Source: Candidatus Caenarcanum sp.
GTDB lineage: Bacteria; Cyanobacteriota; Vampirovibrionia; Gastranaerophilales; UBA9971
Assembly: GCA_020720345.1 (NCBI GenBank)
Contig: DYOT01000044.1
Span: 1-5,854, forward strand
Direction: 5' to 3'
Length of the DNA stretch: 5,854 nucleotides
The translations under genes and the position numbers were made by a program. Positions 1 to 5,506 of the stretch are shown here, in pieces (within the stretch, counting starts at the first letter, position 1; every line of letters begins with the position of its first letter). The notes below the pieces were generated by a model. That model was given only the letters and a program-made list of their open reading frames with translations. It searched no databases and had not been told where the DNA came from.

Positions 1-16
1 TTTTTAATGCTTTTAA

Positions 17-38
17 ACAACTCGCAGTATGCGAGATT
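17..38 (-). terminator. Candidate Rho-independent terminator of the neuA-like gene
   Basis: CTCGCA (21-26), a 3-nt loop (27-29) and TGCGAG (30-35) form a perfect 6-bp GC-rich stem in very AT-rich surroundings. Read on the minus strand it lies about 13 nt after the neuA-like stop codon and is followed by TTGTTT. This fits an intrinsic terminator for the leftward gene, although the U-tract is interrupted. On the plus strand the following bases (ATTGGCTAAATATTT) are a poorer tail, so the minus-strand reading is preferred. It could also serve both directions if a convergent gene lies to the left. Confidence 0.5.
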
Positions 39-48
39 GGCTAAATAT

Positions 49-747
49 TTATAAATTCTTACTCATTTTTTCCAGCATAAGTTTTTCAGCTCTGGCAAAA
101 TCTTCAGGGGTGTCAATATCGCAATGCCCCCATGTCATTTCATAAATATCAACATTTTCGCCGAGAAAATCTTTATGCTTCCTGAAAGCGTCTATTTTTA
201 TAGCATAAAAAGACCCGTTTTCTCCGTATATATCTTCCATAAGATGTGTTTCTTGGGATCTCGGTCTGAAATGATAATCATATAAAGCAGTATTCTTGCC
301 GTCAAAGCCTTTTTTCCAGAGAGGCATACTTTTTCTTATTTTTGCGGCGGTAAAAATCGAATCATAATCTGAATTAATAAGTTTTTCCAGTGCGGAATCA
401 ATAATTATTTCGTCTCTAAGTGGGCAAGTGGCTTGCAAAAGAACGACTATATCAGGAATATAACCGAATTTTTCAAGTTCGTCCACAACATGCACCATTA
501 CAGGAGCTGTTTTTGCTGTATCAATAGCAAGTTCTTCAGGTCTAATTATTATTTCTGCTCCGTATTCAGCTGCTACTTTTGCAATTTCAGAATCTTCTGT
601 TGAAACAACAACTTTATCTATGTATTTTGATTTTAATCCGGCTTCAATTGTATGCGCTATTAATGGTTTTCCTGCAAGAAGTTTAACATTTTTTCGCGGG
701 GTTCTTTTTGAGCCGCCTCTTGCGGGAATTATTCCAAGTATTTTCAT
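49..747 (-). CDS. neuA: CMP-nonulosonate (sialic/legionaminic acid) cytidylyltransferase
   Basis: This 232-residue protein has the usual length and fold of acylneuraminate cytidylyltransferases, which join CTP to a nine-carbon 2-keto acid sugar to give the CMP-sugar donor and pyrophosphate in the cytoplasm. Visible motifs are the CTP-binding loop IPARGGSKRTPRKN (residues 7-20), STEDSEIA (49-56), LLQATCPLR (103-111, family form LLQPTSPLR), ENGSFY (176-181) and the metal-binding DIDTPED (210-216). The LLQxTxPLR form resembles NeuA/LegF more than PseF. Sialic versus legionaminic acid cannot be decided from sequence. The start is ATG at 747. An AGGA-type ribosome site lies about 9 nt upstream on the minus strand. 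The gene is divergent from the Maf operon, which suggests it supplies the donor sugar for flagellin glycosylation. No nonulosonate synthase gene is in the window. The family call is firm; the substrate and gene symbol are less so. Confidence 0.88.
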   Translation of the reverse strand: MKILGIIPARGGSKRTPRKNVKLLAGKPLIAHTIEAGLKSKYIDKVVVSTEDSEIAKVAAEYGAEIIIRPEELAIDTAKTAPVMVHVVDELEKFGYIPDIVVLLQATCPLRDEIIIDSALEKLINSDYDSIFTAAKIRKSMPLWKKGFDGKNTALYDYHFRPRSQETHLMEDIYGENGSFYAIKIDAFRKHKDFLGENVDIYEMTWGHCDIDTPEDFARAEKLMLEKMSKNL

Positions 748-781
748 TTTAAATTTTCCTTTTATTGCAGTTAATAAATTT

Positions 782-810
782 ATTTTGATAAAAATTTTTC
801 AAGGTGTCAA
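782..810 (-). promoter_or_regulatory. Candidate sigma-70 promoter for the neuA-like gene
   Basis: On the minus strand there is a perfect -35 hexamer TTGACA (plus-strand 805-810). A 17-nt spacer separates it from CAAAAT (plus-strand 782-787), which matches the -10 consensus at 4 of 6 positions. Transcription would start near 775, giving a leader of about 28 nt before the ATG at 747. Found by eye; AT-rich DNA makes chance -10 matches common. Confidence 0.4.
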
Positions 811-831
811 AAACTTCATATTTCATACAAT
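804..831 (+). promoter_or_regulatory. Candidate sigma-70 promoter for the maf operon
   Basis: TACAAT (826-831) matches the -10 consensus at 5 of 6 positions. GTGTCA (804-809), 16 nt upstream, matches the -35 consensus at 4 of 6. The leader would be about 70 nt. The -35 box overlaps the -35 of the opposing neuA candidate, so the two promoters could not easily be occupied at once. I saw no sigma-28 (TAAA-N15-GCCGATAA) or sigma-54 match here. Confidence 0.3.
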
Positions 832-909
832 TAATGCAAGTAAATTAAACCAATAAATGATAAAATATCAAGATAATAACTGGGTAAAGGGTTTAGTGGG
901 TTTATAAAA

Positions 910-2934
910 TTGGTCGTTATAAATAGTTTTCTTGAAAAAAATCTTCAGATTATATCAAAATATAATCCTGAACTGGCAAATAAAATACTTAATCATGCCG
1001 ATTTGCAGGCGAATTATGAAATTAATGAGGCTAAATCAGGAGATAATATATTATATAAAAATAGTATAGCTGTTGATGATGAGATTGACCCGATTTGGGC
1101 TGCGGTGGAAACATGCTCCGGGATTCAGCATAACTGCAAAAGAAGTATAACATTTTTATGCGGAATAGGGTTGGGCTATACGCTCAAAGAATTTACCCGA
1201 CGGCTTAAAGGCAATATTATTTTACATGAGCCTGATCTCGATTTTTTGCGAATAGCTCTTGAATGTGTGGATTTTTCCGATGAATTAGCTAAAAAAACTG
1301 TCATAATCACAAATACAGAAGTAGAAATACAGGAGGCTTATAATAAGCTGTTTTTTAAGGGCTATAATCTTAATTTTGTGGCATCCAAATACTATCAAAG
1401 CAATGAAATTACTAAATTTAATGAAATTAAAAAAGAAGTAACTAATTTGCACTCTATTTTTGAGCAGAATTATAACAATTTATGGCTTAAAAACCAAGCT
1501 TGGACAGCTTTGTTATTTAATAATATTCCCCGAATTGCAGATAATCAGGATTTTCATGTCCTTAAAGACAGCTTTAAAAACAAAACAGCGGTAATAATAT
1601 CTGCAGGTCCTTCTCTTGATAAAAATATTGAAGAATTAAAACACTACAGGGATAAACTTGTTATATTTTGTGTGGGAGTGGCTTTTAAAGCTGCCGTCAG
1701 GCATGGTATTATTCCTGATTTTGTTATGGCTATTGACAATTTCAAGGAAATTATTGATATACCGGAGGTTAAAGATGTAAATCTGATTTTAGCGGCAACT
1801 TCATATTCTGAGCTTTTTGAAGTAAGCCCGAGAAGATTTTTTAATTACTATAACAAGACTATGCCTGTATGCAAATGGATTGCCGGTGTTATGGGAATAA
1901 AAGACTTAAACTATTATGAAACGGCCGGAACTGTTTCTATAAATTGTTTTTATGCAGCCAAATTAATGGGATGCGATAAAATAATATTTATTGGACAGGA
2001 TTTGGCTTATACAGATAACAAATGTTATTCCCAAGGTTCTGCTTATGCAGAATTTAAAGTTAATCAGGAAAGCCAGAAAGAATTAAGCGGACATGAAAAG
2101 TTTTTAAACACGAATTTAATTCAGGTTAAGGGGCTAAATGGTTTAATGCTTTTTACCAGACCTGATTATTATTTATTTATTTTGTACTTTCAAAAAATTG
2201 CCAGGGAATATGCTTCTCAACTTAAACTAATTAATGCCACAGAAGGCGGTGTTTATCTTGAAGGATTTGACCATATAACTTTAAAAGAAGCTCTTGAGAA
2301 TTACACGGATGAAATAATTGATGTTGAATCGTGTTTAAGCAAGTTTGAATTAACAGAAAATGAACTTGCCATAAGAAAAAAAAGAATAATAAAAGAATTT
2401 AATCTTGTGTCCCAAAATGACAAAGAATTAAAAAACTTTATTTTTTCAGGGGTTAAAGAAGGTTTTATGCCGTATTATAATCCTGATTTGGACAAAAATT
2501 ATCCTCATGAGCAGAGAAAAACTAAAATGATAATTGAATATAAAAAATATAGAAGAGAAGATTTAACATCTGAAGAAAATCTTTTTATTCAAAAATTGAG
2601 AGAAAAATGGGCTAGTGAGAAGCAACCTTTAAAAGAGAAAATAGAAGAACTTTTTAATAATAACCCTAAAAGATTTTCTGAAAATTTAAAAATATTAAAA
2701 GACACGTATTTAAAAATGAGAAAATTAATAGACCTGAATCCTTTTTTAAAATATTCTCTGTTTTGCCAAATATTGAATGTTGATAATTTGCTTGTTGATT
2801 TTGACAACAAGGATGAAGAACTTATAGAAATGTCTCATTCTTTAAATTTCTTATTTTTATTCTTTTATACTCATTGGTCAATATATAATGAAGAAATAGA
2901 AAATATTGTTTCTAAGCTTGAAATAAAACAATAA
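910..2934 (+). CDS. maf: Maf-family flagellin glycosyltransferase (DUF115/MptE-like)
   Basis: Maf (motility accessory factor) proteins attach nonulosonic acids such as pseudaminic or legionaminic acid to flagellin in the cytoplasm before export. At 674 residues this has a normal length. The N-terminal domain has FLCGIGLGY (82-90) and HEPDL (106-110). The central catalytic MptE-like domain has the nucleotide-binding motif SAGPSLD (231-237), GIIPDFVMAID (266-276), FIGQDLAYT (360-368) and NATEGGVYLEG (442-452). Residues from about 455 to the end are mainly charged and probably helical. The start is the TTG at 910: the frame is closed by a TAA at 877-879, no ATG, GTG or other TTG lies between, and the next methionine is residue 273, inside the catalytic domain. 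The ribosome site is weak (GTGGG at 896-900). It is the first gene of a three-gene operon, with 10 nt before the next start. The family is clear; the sugar and acceptor are inferred from the neighbouring neuA-like and flagellar genes. Confidence 0.88.
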   Translation: MVVINSFLEKNLQIISKYNPELANKILNHADLQANYEINEAKSGDNILYKNSIAVDDEIDPIWAAVETCSGIQHNCKRSITFLCGIGLGYTLKEFTRRLKGNIILHEPDLDFLRIALECVDFSDELAKKTVIITNTEVEIQEAYNKLFFKGYNLNFVASKYYQSNEITKFNEIKKEVTNLHSIFEQNYNNLWLKNQAWTALLFNNIPRIADNQDFHVLKDSFKNKTAVIISAGPSLDKNIEELKHYRDKLVIFCVGVAFKAAVRHGIIPDFVMAIDNFKEIIDIPEVKDVNLILAATSYSELFEVSPRRFFNYYNKTMPVCKWIAGVMGIKDLNYYETAGTVSINCFYAAKLMGCDKIIFIGQDLAYTDNKCYSQGSAYAEFKVNQESQKELSGHEKFLNTNLIQVKGLNGLMLFTRPDYYLFILYFQKIAREYASQLKLINATEGGVYLEGFDHITLKEALENYTDEIIDVESCLSKFELTENELAIRKKRIIKEFNLVSQNDKELKNFIFSGVKEGFMPYYNPDLDKNYPHEQRKTKMIIEYKKYRREDLTSEENLFIQKLREKWASEKQPLKEKIEELFNNNPKRFSENLKILKDTYLKMRKLIDLNPFLKYSLFCQILNVDNLLVDFDNKDEELIEMSHSLNFLFLFFYTHWSIYNEEIENIVSKLEIKQ

Positions 2935-2944
2935 AGGGAAAATT

Positions 2945-3349
2945 ATGAAAATAACAAATGATAACATTGAAGAATATTTAATAAAAACAAATTTTCAAAA
3001 AAGAATTGATAAACTTGCGACAAAATATCAAAACAAAAAAGTTATGATTTATGGGGCAAGTATGACCTTTGATAAAATCAGGGAAAATTATGATATAAGC
3101 AAGCTTAACATAATAGGGATTGCCGATATAAGATTCGAAGACGGGCAGGAATATGCAGGTTATAAGACCTATAATTCCTATACCTTTCTGGAAGAAAAGC
3201 CTGATGTTGTTTTAATTGCAATGCTTGAAAGCGAAATAGCAGAATATTTCTTTGAAGATACATTGGTTCCGAAATTTGGGGATTTTAAATATGAGCCTTT
3301 AATGAAATATTCATTTTTCCAAATACTAAAAGAACTTTTTGCTCCATAA
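2945..3349 (+). CDS. Small Rossmann-like (PglD_N / CoA-binding-like) protein
   Basis: I do not recognise a named gene. The 134-residue product looks like a single Rossmann-type nucleotide-binding domain. It has a first strand and glycine turn KKVMIYGAS (31-39), a second strand LNIIGIADIRF (54-64) ending in an acidic residue, the segment YAGYKTYNSYTFLEEKPD (70-87), and a third strand PDVVLIAM (86-93). This pattern is common in N-terminal domains of sugar acetyltransferases (PglD type) and of nucleotide-sugar epimerase/dehydratases, but no catalytic domain follows here. Residues 1-30 and 94-134 are probably helical. The ATG at 2945 has AAGGG 7-8 nt upstream and follows the maf stop by 10 nt. 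The gene abuts the GT2 start, so all three are almost certainly co-transcribed. A role in glycan assembly is inferred from context only; it may bind a nucleotide sugar or partner with Maf or the GT2 enzyme. Confidence 0.7.
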   Translation: MKITNDNIEEYLIKTNFQKRIDKLATKYQNKKVMIYGASMTFDKIRENYDISKLNIIGIADIRFEDGQEYAGYKTYNSYTFLEEKPDVVLIAMLESEIAEYFFEDTLVPKFGDFKYEPLMKYSFFQILKELFAP

Positions 3350-4135
3350 ATGAAAATCACAGTAATTACGGTTTGCTATAATGCGCAGGACTTAATTGAA
3401 GAAACAATTAAATCTGTAATTATGCAGACATATAAAAATATTGAATATATTGTGATTGACGGCGCTTCGTCAGATTCAACAATTAATATTCTTGAAAAAC
3501 ACAGGCAAAATATTGATATTTTGGTCTCTGAAAAAGATACCGGGATTTTTAACGCAATGAATAAGGCTGTAAGCTATGCAAGCGGAGATTTTCTGCTATT
3601 TTTAAATGCCGGAGACACTTTTTTTTCTGAAAATATAATTGAAGCGGTTATTCCATATTTAAATAATTCAAAAGAAGAACTTTTTTTTGGTGATATTAAC
3701 GTAATTGAACCCAATGGGGCAAATTGGATAAAATCTTTTGCAAATACTGATAAAATTACGCTTGCCTCCAACTGCCTTTGTCATCAGGCTATTTTTTATA
3801 CTAGAAAATTATTTGAAAAAATTGGCGAATATGATGAAAGTTGTAAAATATGTGCTGATCATGATTTTAATTTAAAAGCGTTAATTAAATATAAACATAA
3901 GGCAAAATATATTCCTGCTGTAATTTCTAATTTCCGTATGGGCGGTTTCAGCACAAGCAGAAATAATATTAAAAATACTTCACAGGAAATAAGCTTACTG
4001 GCTGAAAAGTATTATGGAAATTTAAAATTAAAATATTTCAAATTTATTCTTTCTATTATAAGAAATCTTTCTAATATAAAACTCAAAACAGCTATACGAA
4101 AAGTAATTGTGTATTTGTTTAATTTAAATATATGA
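3350..4135 (+). CDS. Glycosyltransferase family 2 (GT-A fold)
   Basis: This 261-residue protein is a complete, typical-length GT2 enzyme that would move a sugar from a nucleotide donor to a glycan acceptor on the cytoplasmic side. The N-terminal strand ITVITVCYNAQDLIEETIKS (3-22) and IEYIVIDGASSDST (31-44) form the nucleotide-binding half. SEKDTGIFNAMNKA (60-73) is the family's SExDxGIxDAMNK element. FLNAGD (84-89) occupies the DxD metal-binding position. CHQAIFY (144-150) and ADHDFNLK (169-176) belong to the acceptor/base region of WcaA-like GT2 proteins. There is no clear transmembrane segment; residues 228-261 are basic and hydrophobic and may touch the membrane. The ATG directly follows the preceding stop (TAAATG) without an obvious ribosome site, which points to translational coupling. 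Donor and linkage cannot be read from sequence. A flagellin-glycan or surface-polysaccharide role follows from the maf/neuA neighbours. Confidence 0.88.
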   Translation: MKITVITVCYNAQDLIEETIKSVIMQTYKNIEYIVIDGASSDSTINILEKHRQNIDILVSEKDTGIFNAMNKAVSYASGDFLLFLNAGDTFFSENIIEAVIPYLNNSKEELFFGDINVIEPNGANWIKSFANTDKITLASNCLCHQAIFYTRKLFEKIGEYDESCKICADHDFNLKALIKYKHKAKYIPAVISNFRMGGFSTSRNNIKNTSQEISLLAEKYYGNLKLKYFKFILSIIRNLSNIKLKTAIRKVIVYLFNLNI

Positions 4136-4139
4136 AGCA

Positions 4140-4185
4140 ATAATGATATTTTTTGCCTTTTCAATAAAAATCATTATAATTTTTT
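4140..4185 (+). terminator. Weak AT-rich candidate terminator after the GT2 gene
   Basis: ATAATGAT (4140-4147) and ATCATTAT (4170-4177) are perfect 8-nt inverted arms. If A4148 is bulged, the stem can extend by four T-A pairs (4149-4152 with 4166-4169). A run of six T follows (4180-4185). The stem begins 5 nt after the GT2 stop codon, where a terminator is expected. The arms contain only one G-C pair, so the hairpin is weak and read-through into the flagellar genes is plausible. Confidence 0.4.
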
Positions 4186-4201
4186 ACACCCCAAAAAATT
4201 T

Positions 4202-4231
4202 TTAACTAATATCCCGCAAATACTTTATATA
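4202..4231 (+). promoter_or_regulatory. Candidate promoter for the fliM-fliO operon
   Basis: TTAACT (4202-4207) and TATATA (4226-4231), 18 nt apart, each match the sigma-70 consensus at 4 of 6 positions. A start near 4238 would leave a leader of about 50 nt before the ATG at 4288. No sigma-28 or sigma-54 site is evident. Both boxes are imperfect and the region is AT-rich. Confidence 0.25.
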
Positions 4232-4287
4232 GTTGATGCCAAACGAGTCTAAAAGTTTTATCGTTAGAAGCTATAGTAGGGAGAATT

Positions 4288-4329
4288 ATGCCCGAAAATT
4301 ATAACTTCAGGCTCGGGCAAGCGGGGTAA
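4288..4329 (+). other. 13-codon ORF carrying the FliM YDFR-like motif, one frame from the main fliM ORF
   Basis: ATG at 4288, preceded by AGGGAG (4278-4283), opens a 13-codon ORF (MPENYNFRLGQAG) ending at TAA 4327-4329. Its YNFR fits the YDFRRP motif that sits just before the middle domain in FliM proteins. The main ORF begins 10 nt later in the +1 frame with VTLNCFFDSYEKIFSNKLS. That segment corresponds to the following FliM region (typically LRTLxxIHExFARxFxxxLS). A +1 shift at GGG-TAA, with GGG re-pairing on GGT at 4325-4327, gives LGQAGKGREVTL as an uninterrupted FliM-like N-terminus of about 400 residues in total. It could be a programmed frameshift site, a leader peptide coupled to the GTG start, a natural frameshift mutation or a single-base sequence error. 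Confidence 0.55.
4291..4317 (+). repeat. Inverted repeat in the fliM translation-initiation region
   Basis: CCCGA (4291-4295) and TCGGG (4313-4317) are perfect 5-nt inverted arms around a 17-nt loop. They lie between the ATG at 4288 and the GTG at 4340, 9 nt before the TAA of the short ORF. The G-rich tail continues with G-runs at 4315-4317, 4323-4326, 4331-4332 and 4335-4337. The stem is short, but GC-rich arms stand out in this AT-rich region and could affect initiation or frameshifting. Confidence 0.3.
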
Positions 4330-4339
4330 AGGTAGGGAA

Positions 4340-5491
4340 GTGACTCTGAATTGTTTTTTTGATTCATACGAAAAAATCTTCAGCAATAAACTCTCTGGGG
4401 CAGCAAGTGAATTTATGTTGTCAGCAGTGAAACTTAAACTGGTGGGGATTTTTGATGCTCCTTCTACCGTAGGAAAAAACAATGATTATTTTGTGACCCA
4501 AATAAATATTTCTCAGGAACACACCGTTACAATAAAAATTTCCGATACTGCCGCAAATCTTATTTTAAGGACTTCACTGGGCGACAGGGCTAAAGAAACA
4601 GGTTATTTGAAGTTAAAAGATATTACTGATCTTGAAGCAGCAATACTTAAAGCGTTCAATGAATTTTTATACAAAAAAACAAGTGAAAATTTCCTCACTT
4701 CCAAGGAGTTAAAAAGTATTGAACACAGCCTCAATAATGAAAAAGAAAAAACCATTTATCTTTCTTTTTACATTTCTGGAAATACAAAAGATGAAGAAGG
4801 AAAAATAATATTTATATTTCCACAATTTTTAATAAGGAGTATAAGATCCTTGCCCCAAATCGAAGCCCCTATGGAACTTAATTATTTTAATAAGTGCTAT
4901 GTAGAAACGGATATAATTGCCGGACATTCCAGAATTACACTTGAAGAAATTAAAAACCTTGAACCTGAAGACATTGTTATTCTTGAAAAAAGCAATCTTT
5001 ATTCCATGATGTTCAAAAATTACAAGGATTTCGCACTTAATATAAATCCGGACCCGAGTATTTTAATTAACTTAGATGATGAAAATGGGAGAGAAACAAT
5101 GAAAGAAATAACAGGAAATATATGGGATAACCTTGAAGTTGAGTTAAGCGCAGAATTTGAAAAAATTAAAATAAGGCTGGGCGACCTAAGACAGGTTGTA
5201 GAAGGTCTGGTAATTGATTTGGCGTCGATTTCCCACAATAAAATTTATTTAACTGTTGAAGAAAAGCAGATTGCAGCAGGTGAACTGGTTATTGTCGGTG
5301 ATAAGTACGGAGTTAAAATTACAGAAGTCTATAATGACGCAAAACCTATTAAGCCCGAACCCGTTGCCGTTGTGAATCAAAATATTAATGAAGGAATGAA
5401 AAATACCAATTCAGTAAATAGTCAAATTTCAGAAGAAATAGACGATTCTGAATTTGACTTCAGCGATTATGAGATAGAAGACGATGTTTAG
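4340..5491 (+). CDS. fliM: FliM-like flagellar C-ring protein with tandem SpoA domains
   Basis: The protein (383 residues from GTG 4340) is a rotor/switch component of the flagellar C-ring at the cytoplasmic base of the motor. Residues 1-170 resemble the FliM/CheC-like middle domain: YEKIFSNKLSGAASEFM (10-26), DLEAAILKAFNEFLY (97-111) and IYLSFYISG...GKIIFIFP (139-161). Two SpoA domains follow. SpoA1 is at about 179-245 (VETDIIAGHSRITLEEIKNL, 188-207). SpoA2 is at about 260-330 (LEVELSAEFEKIKIRLGDL, 265-283, then IAAGELVIVGDKYGVKITEV, 311-330) and is FliN-like. A proline-containing linker leads to a strongly acidic tail (364-383). AAGG (4329-4332) lies 7 nt before the GTG. The CheY-binding LSQxEIDxLL peptide of FliM is absent. 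Translation may instead begin at ATG 4288 with a +1 frameshift (see that entry). SctQ of type III secretion also has two SpoA domains, but the FliO-like neighbour and YNFR motif favour a flagellar role. Confidence 0.78.
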   Translation: MTLNCFFDSYEKIFSNKLSGAASEFMLSAVKLKLVGIFDAPSTVGKNNDYFVTQINISQEHTVTIKISDTAANLILRTSLGDRAKETGYLKLKDITDLEAAILKAFNEFLYKKTSENFLTSKELKSIEHSLNNEKEKTIYLSFYISGNTKDEEGKIIFIFPQFLIRSIRSLPQIEAPMELNYFNKCYVETDIIAGHSRITLEEIKNLEPEDIVILEKSNLYSMMFKNYKDFALNINPDPSILINLDDENGRETMKEITGNIWDNLEVELSAEFEKIKIRLGDLRQVVEGLVIDLASISHNKIYLTVEEKQIAAGELVIVGDKYGVKITEVYNDAKPIKPEPVAVVNQNINEGMKNTNSVNSQISEEIDDSEFDFSDYEIEDDV

Positions 5492-5506
5492 AAGGAGTAC
5501 AGAAAG

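Noticed and set aside
620..856. Plus-strand ORF of 78 codons overlapping the 5' end of the neuA-like gene
   Set aside because: It is antisense to a clear enzyme gene and shows no recognisable motif. It arises from the reverse of conserved codons.
858..870. Dyad TGATA-AAA-TATCA upstream of maf as an operator
   Set aside because: Five-base AT-rich arms are expected by chance here, and no regulator gene is nearby to support it.
748..909. Sigma-28 or sigma-54 flagellar-class promoters in the intergenic regions
   Set aside because: No TAAA-N15-GCCGATAA or TGGCAC-N5-TTGC match was seen by eye in 748-909 or 4136-4287.
2589..2810. Minus-strand ORF inside maf (also 3178-3360, 3574-3771, 4264-4482 and 5020-5238)
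   Set aside because: All are antisense to well-supported genes, lack domain features and have compositions expected of AT-rich shadow frames.
4340..5491. Type III secretion SctQ instead of flagellar FliM
   Set aside because: The two SpoA domains fit SctQ, but the YNFR segment upstream, the FliO-like next gene and the Maf neighbour favour a flagellum. Not fully excluded.
4340..5491. fliM as a plain pseudogene
   Set aside because: The main 383-codon frame is intact with a usable GTG and ribosome site, and both SpoA domains are well preserved. A single frame change at the extreme 5' end is not enough to call it dead.
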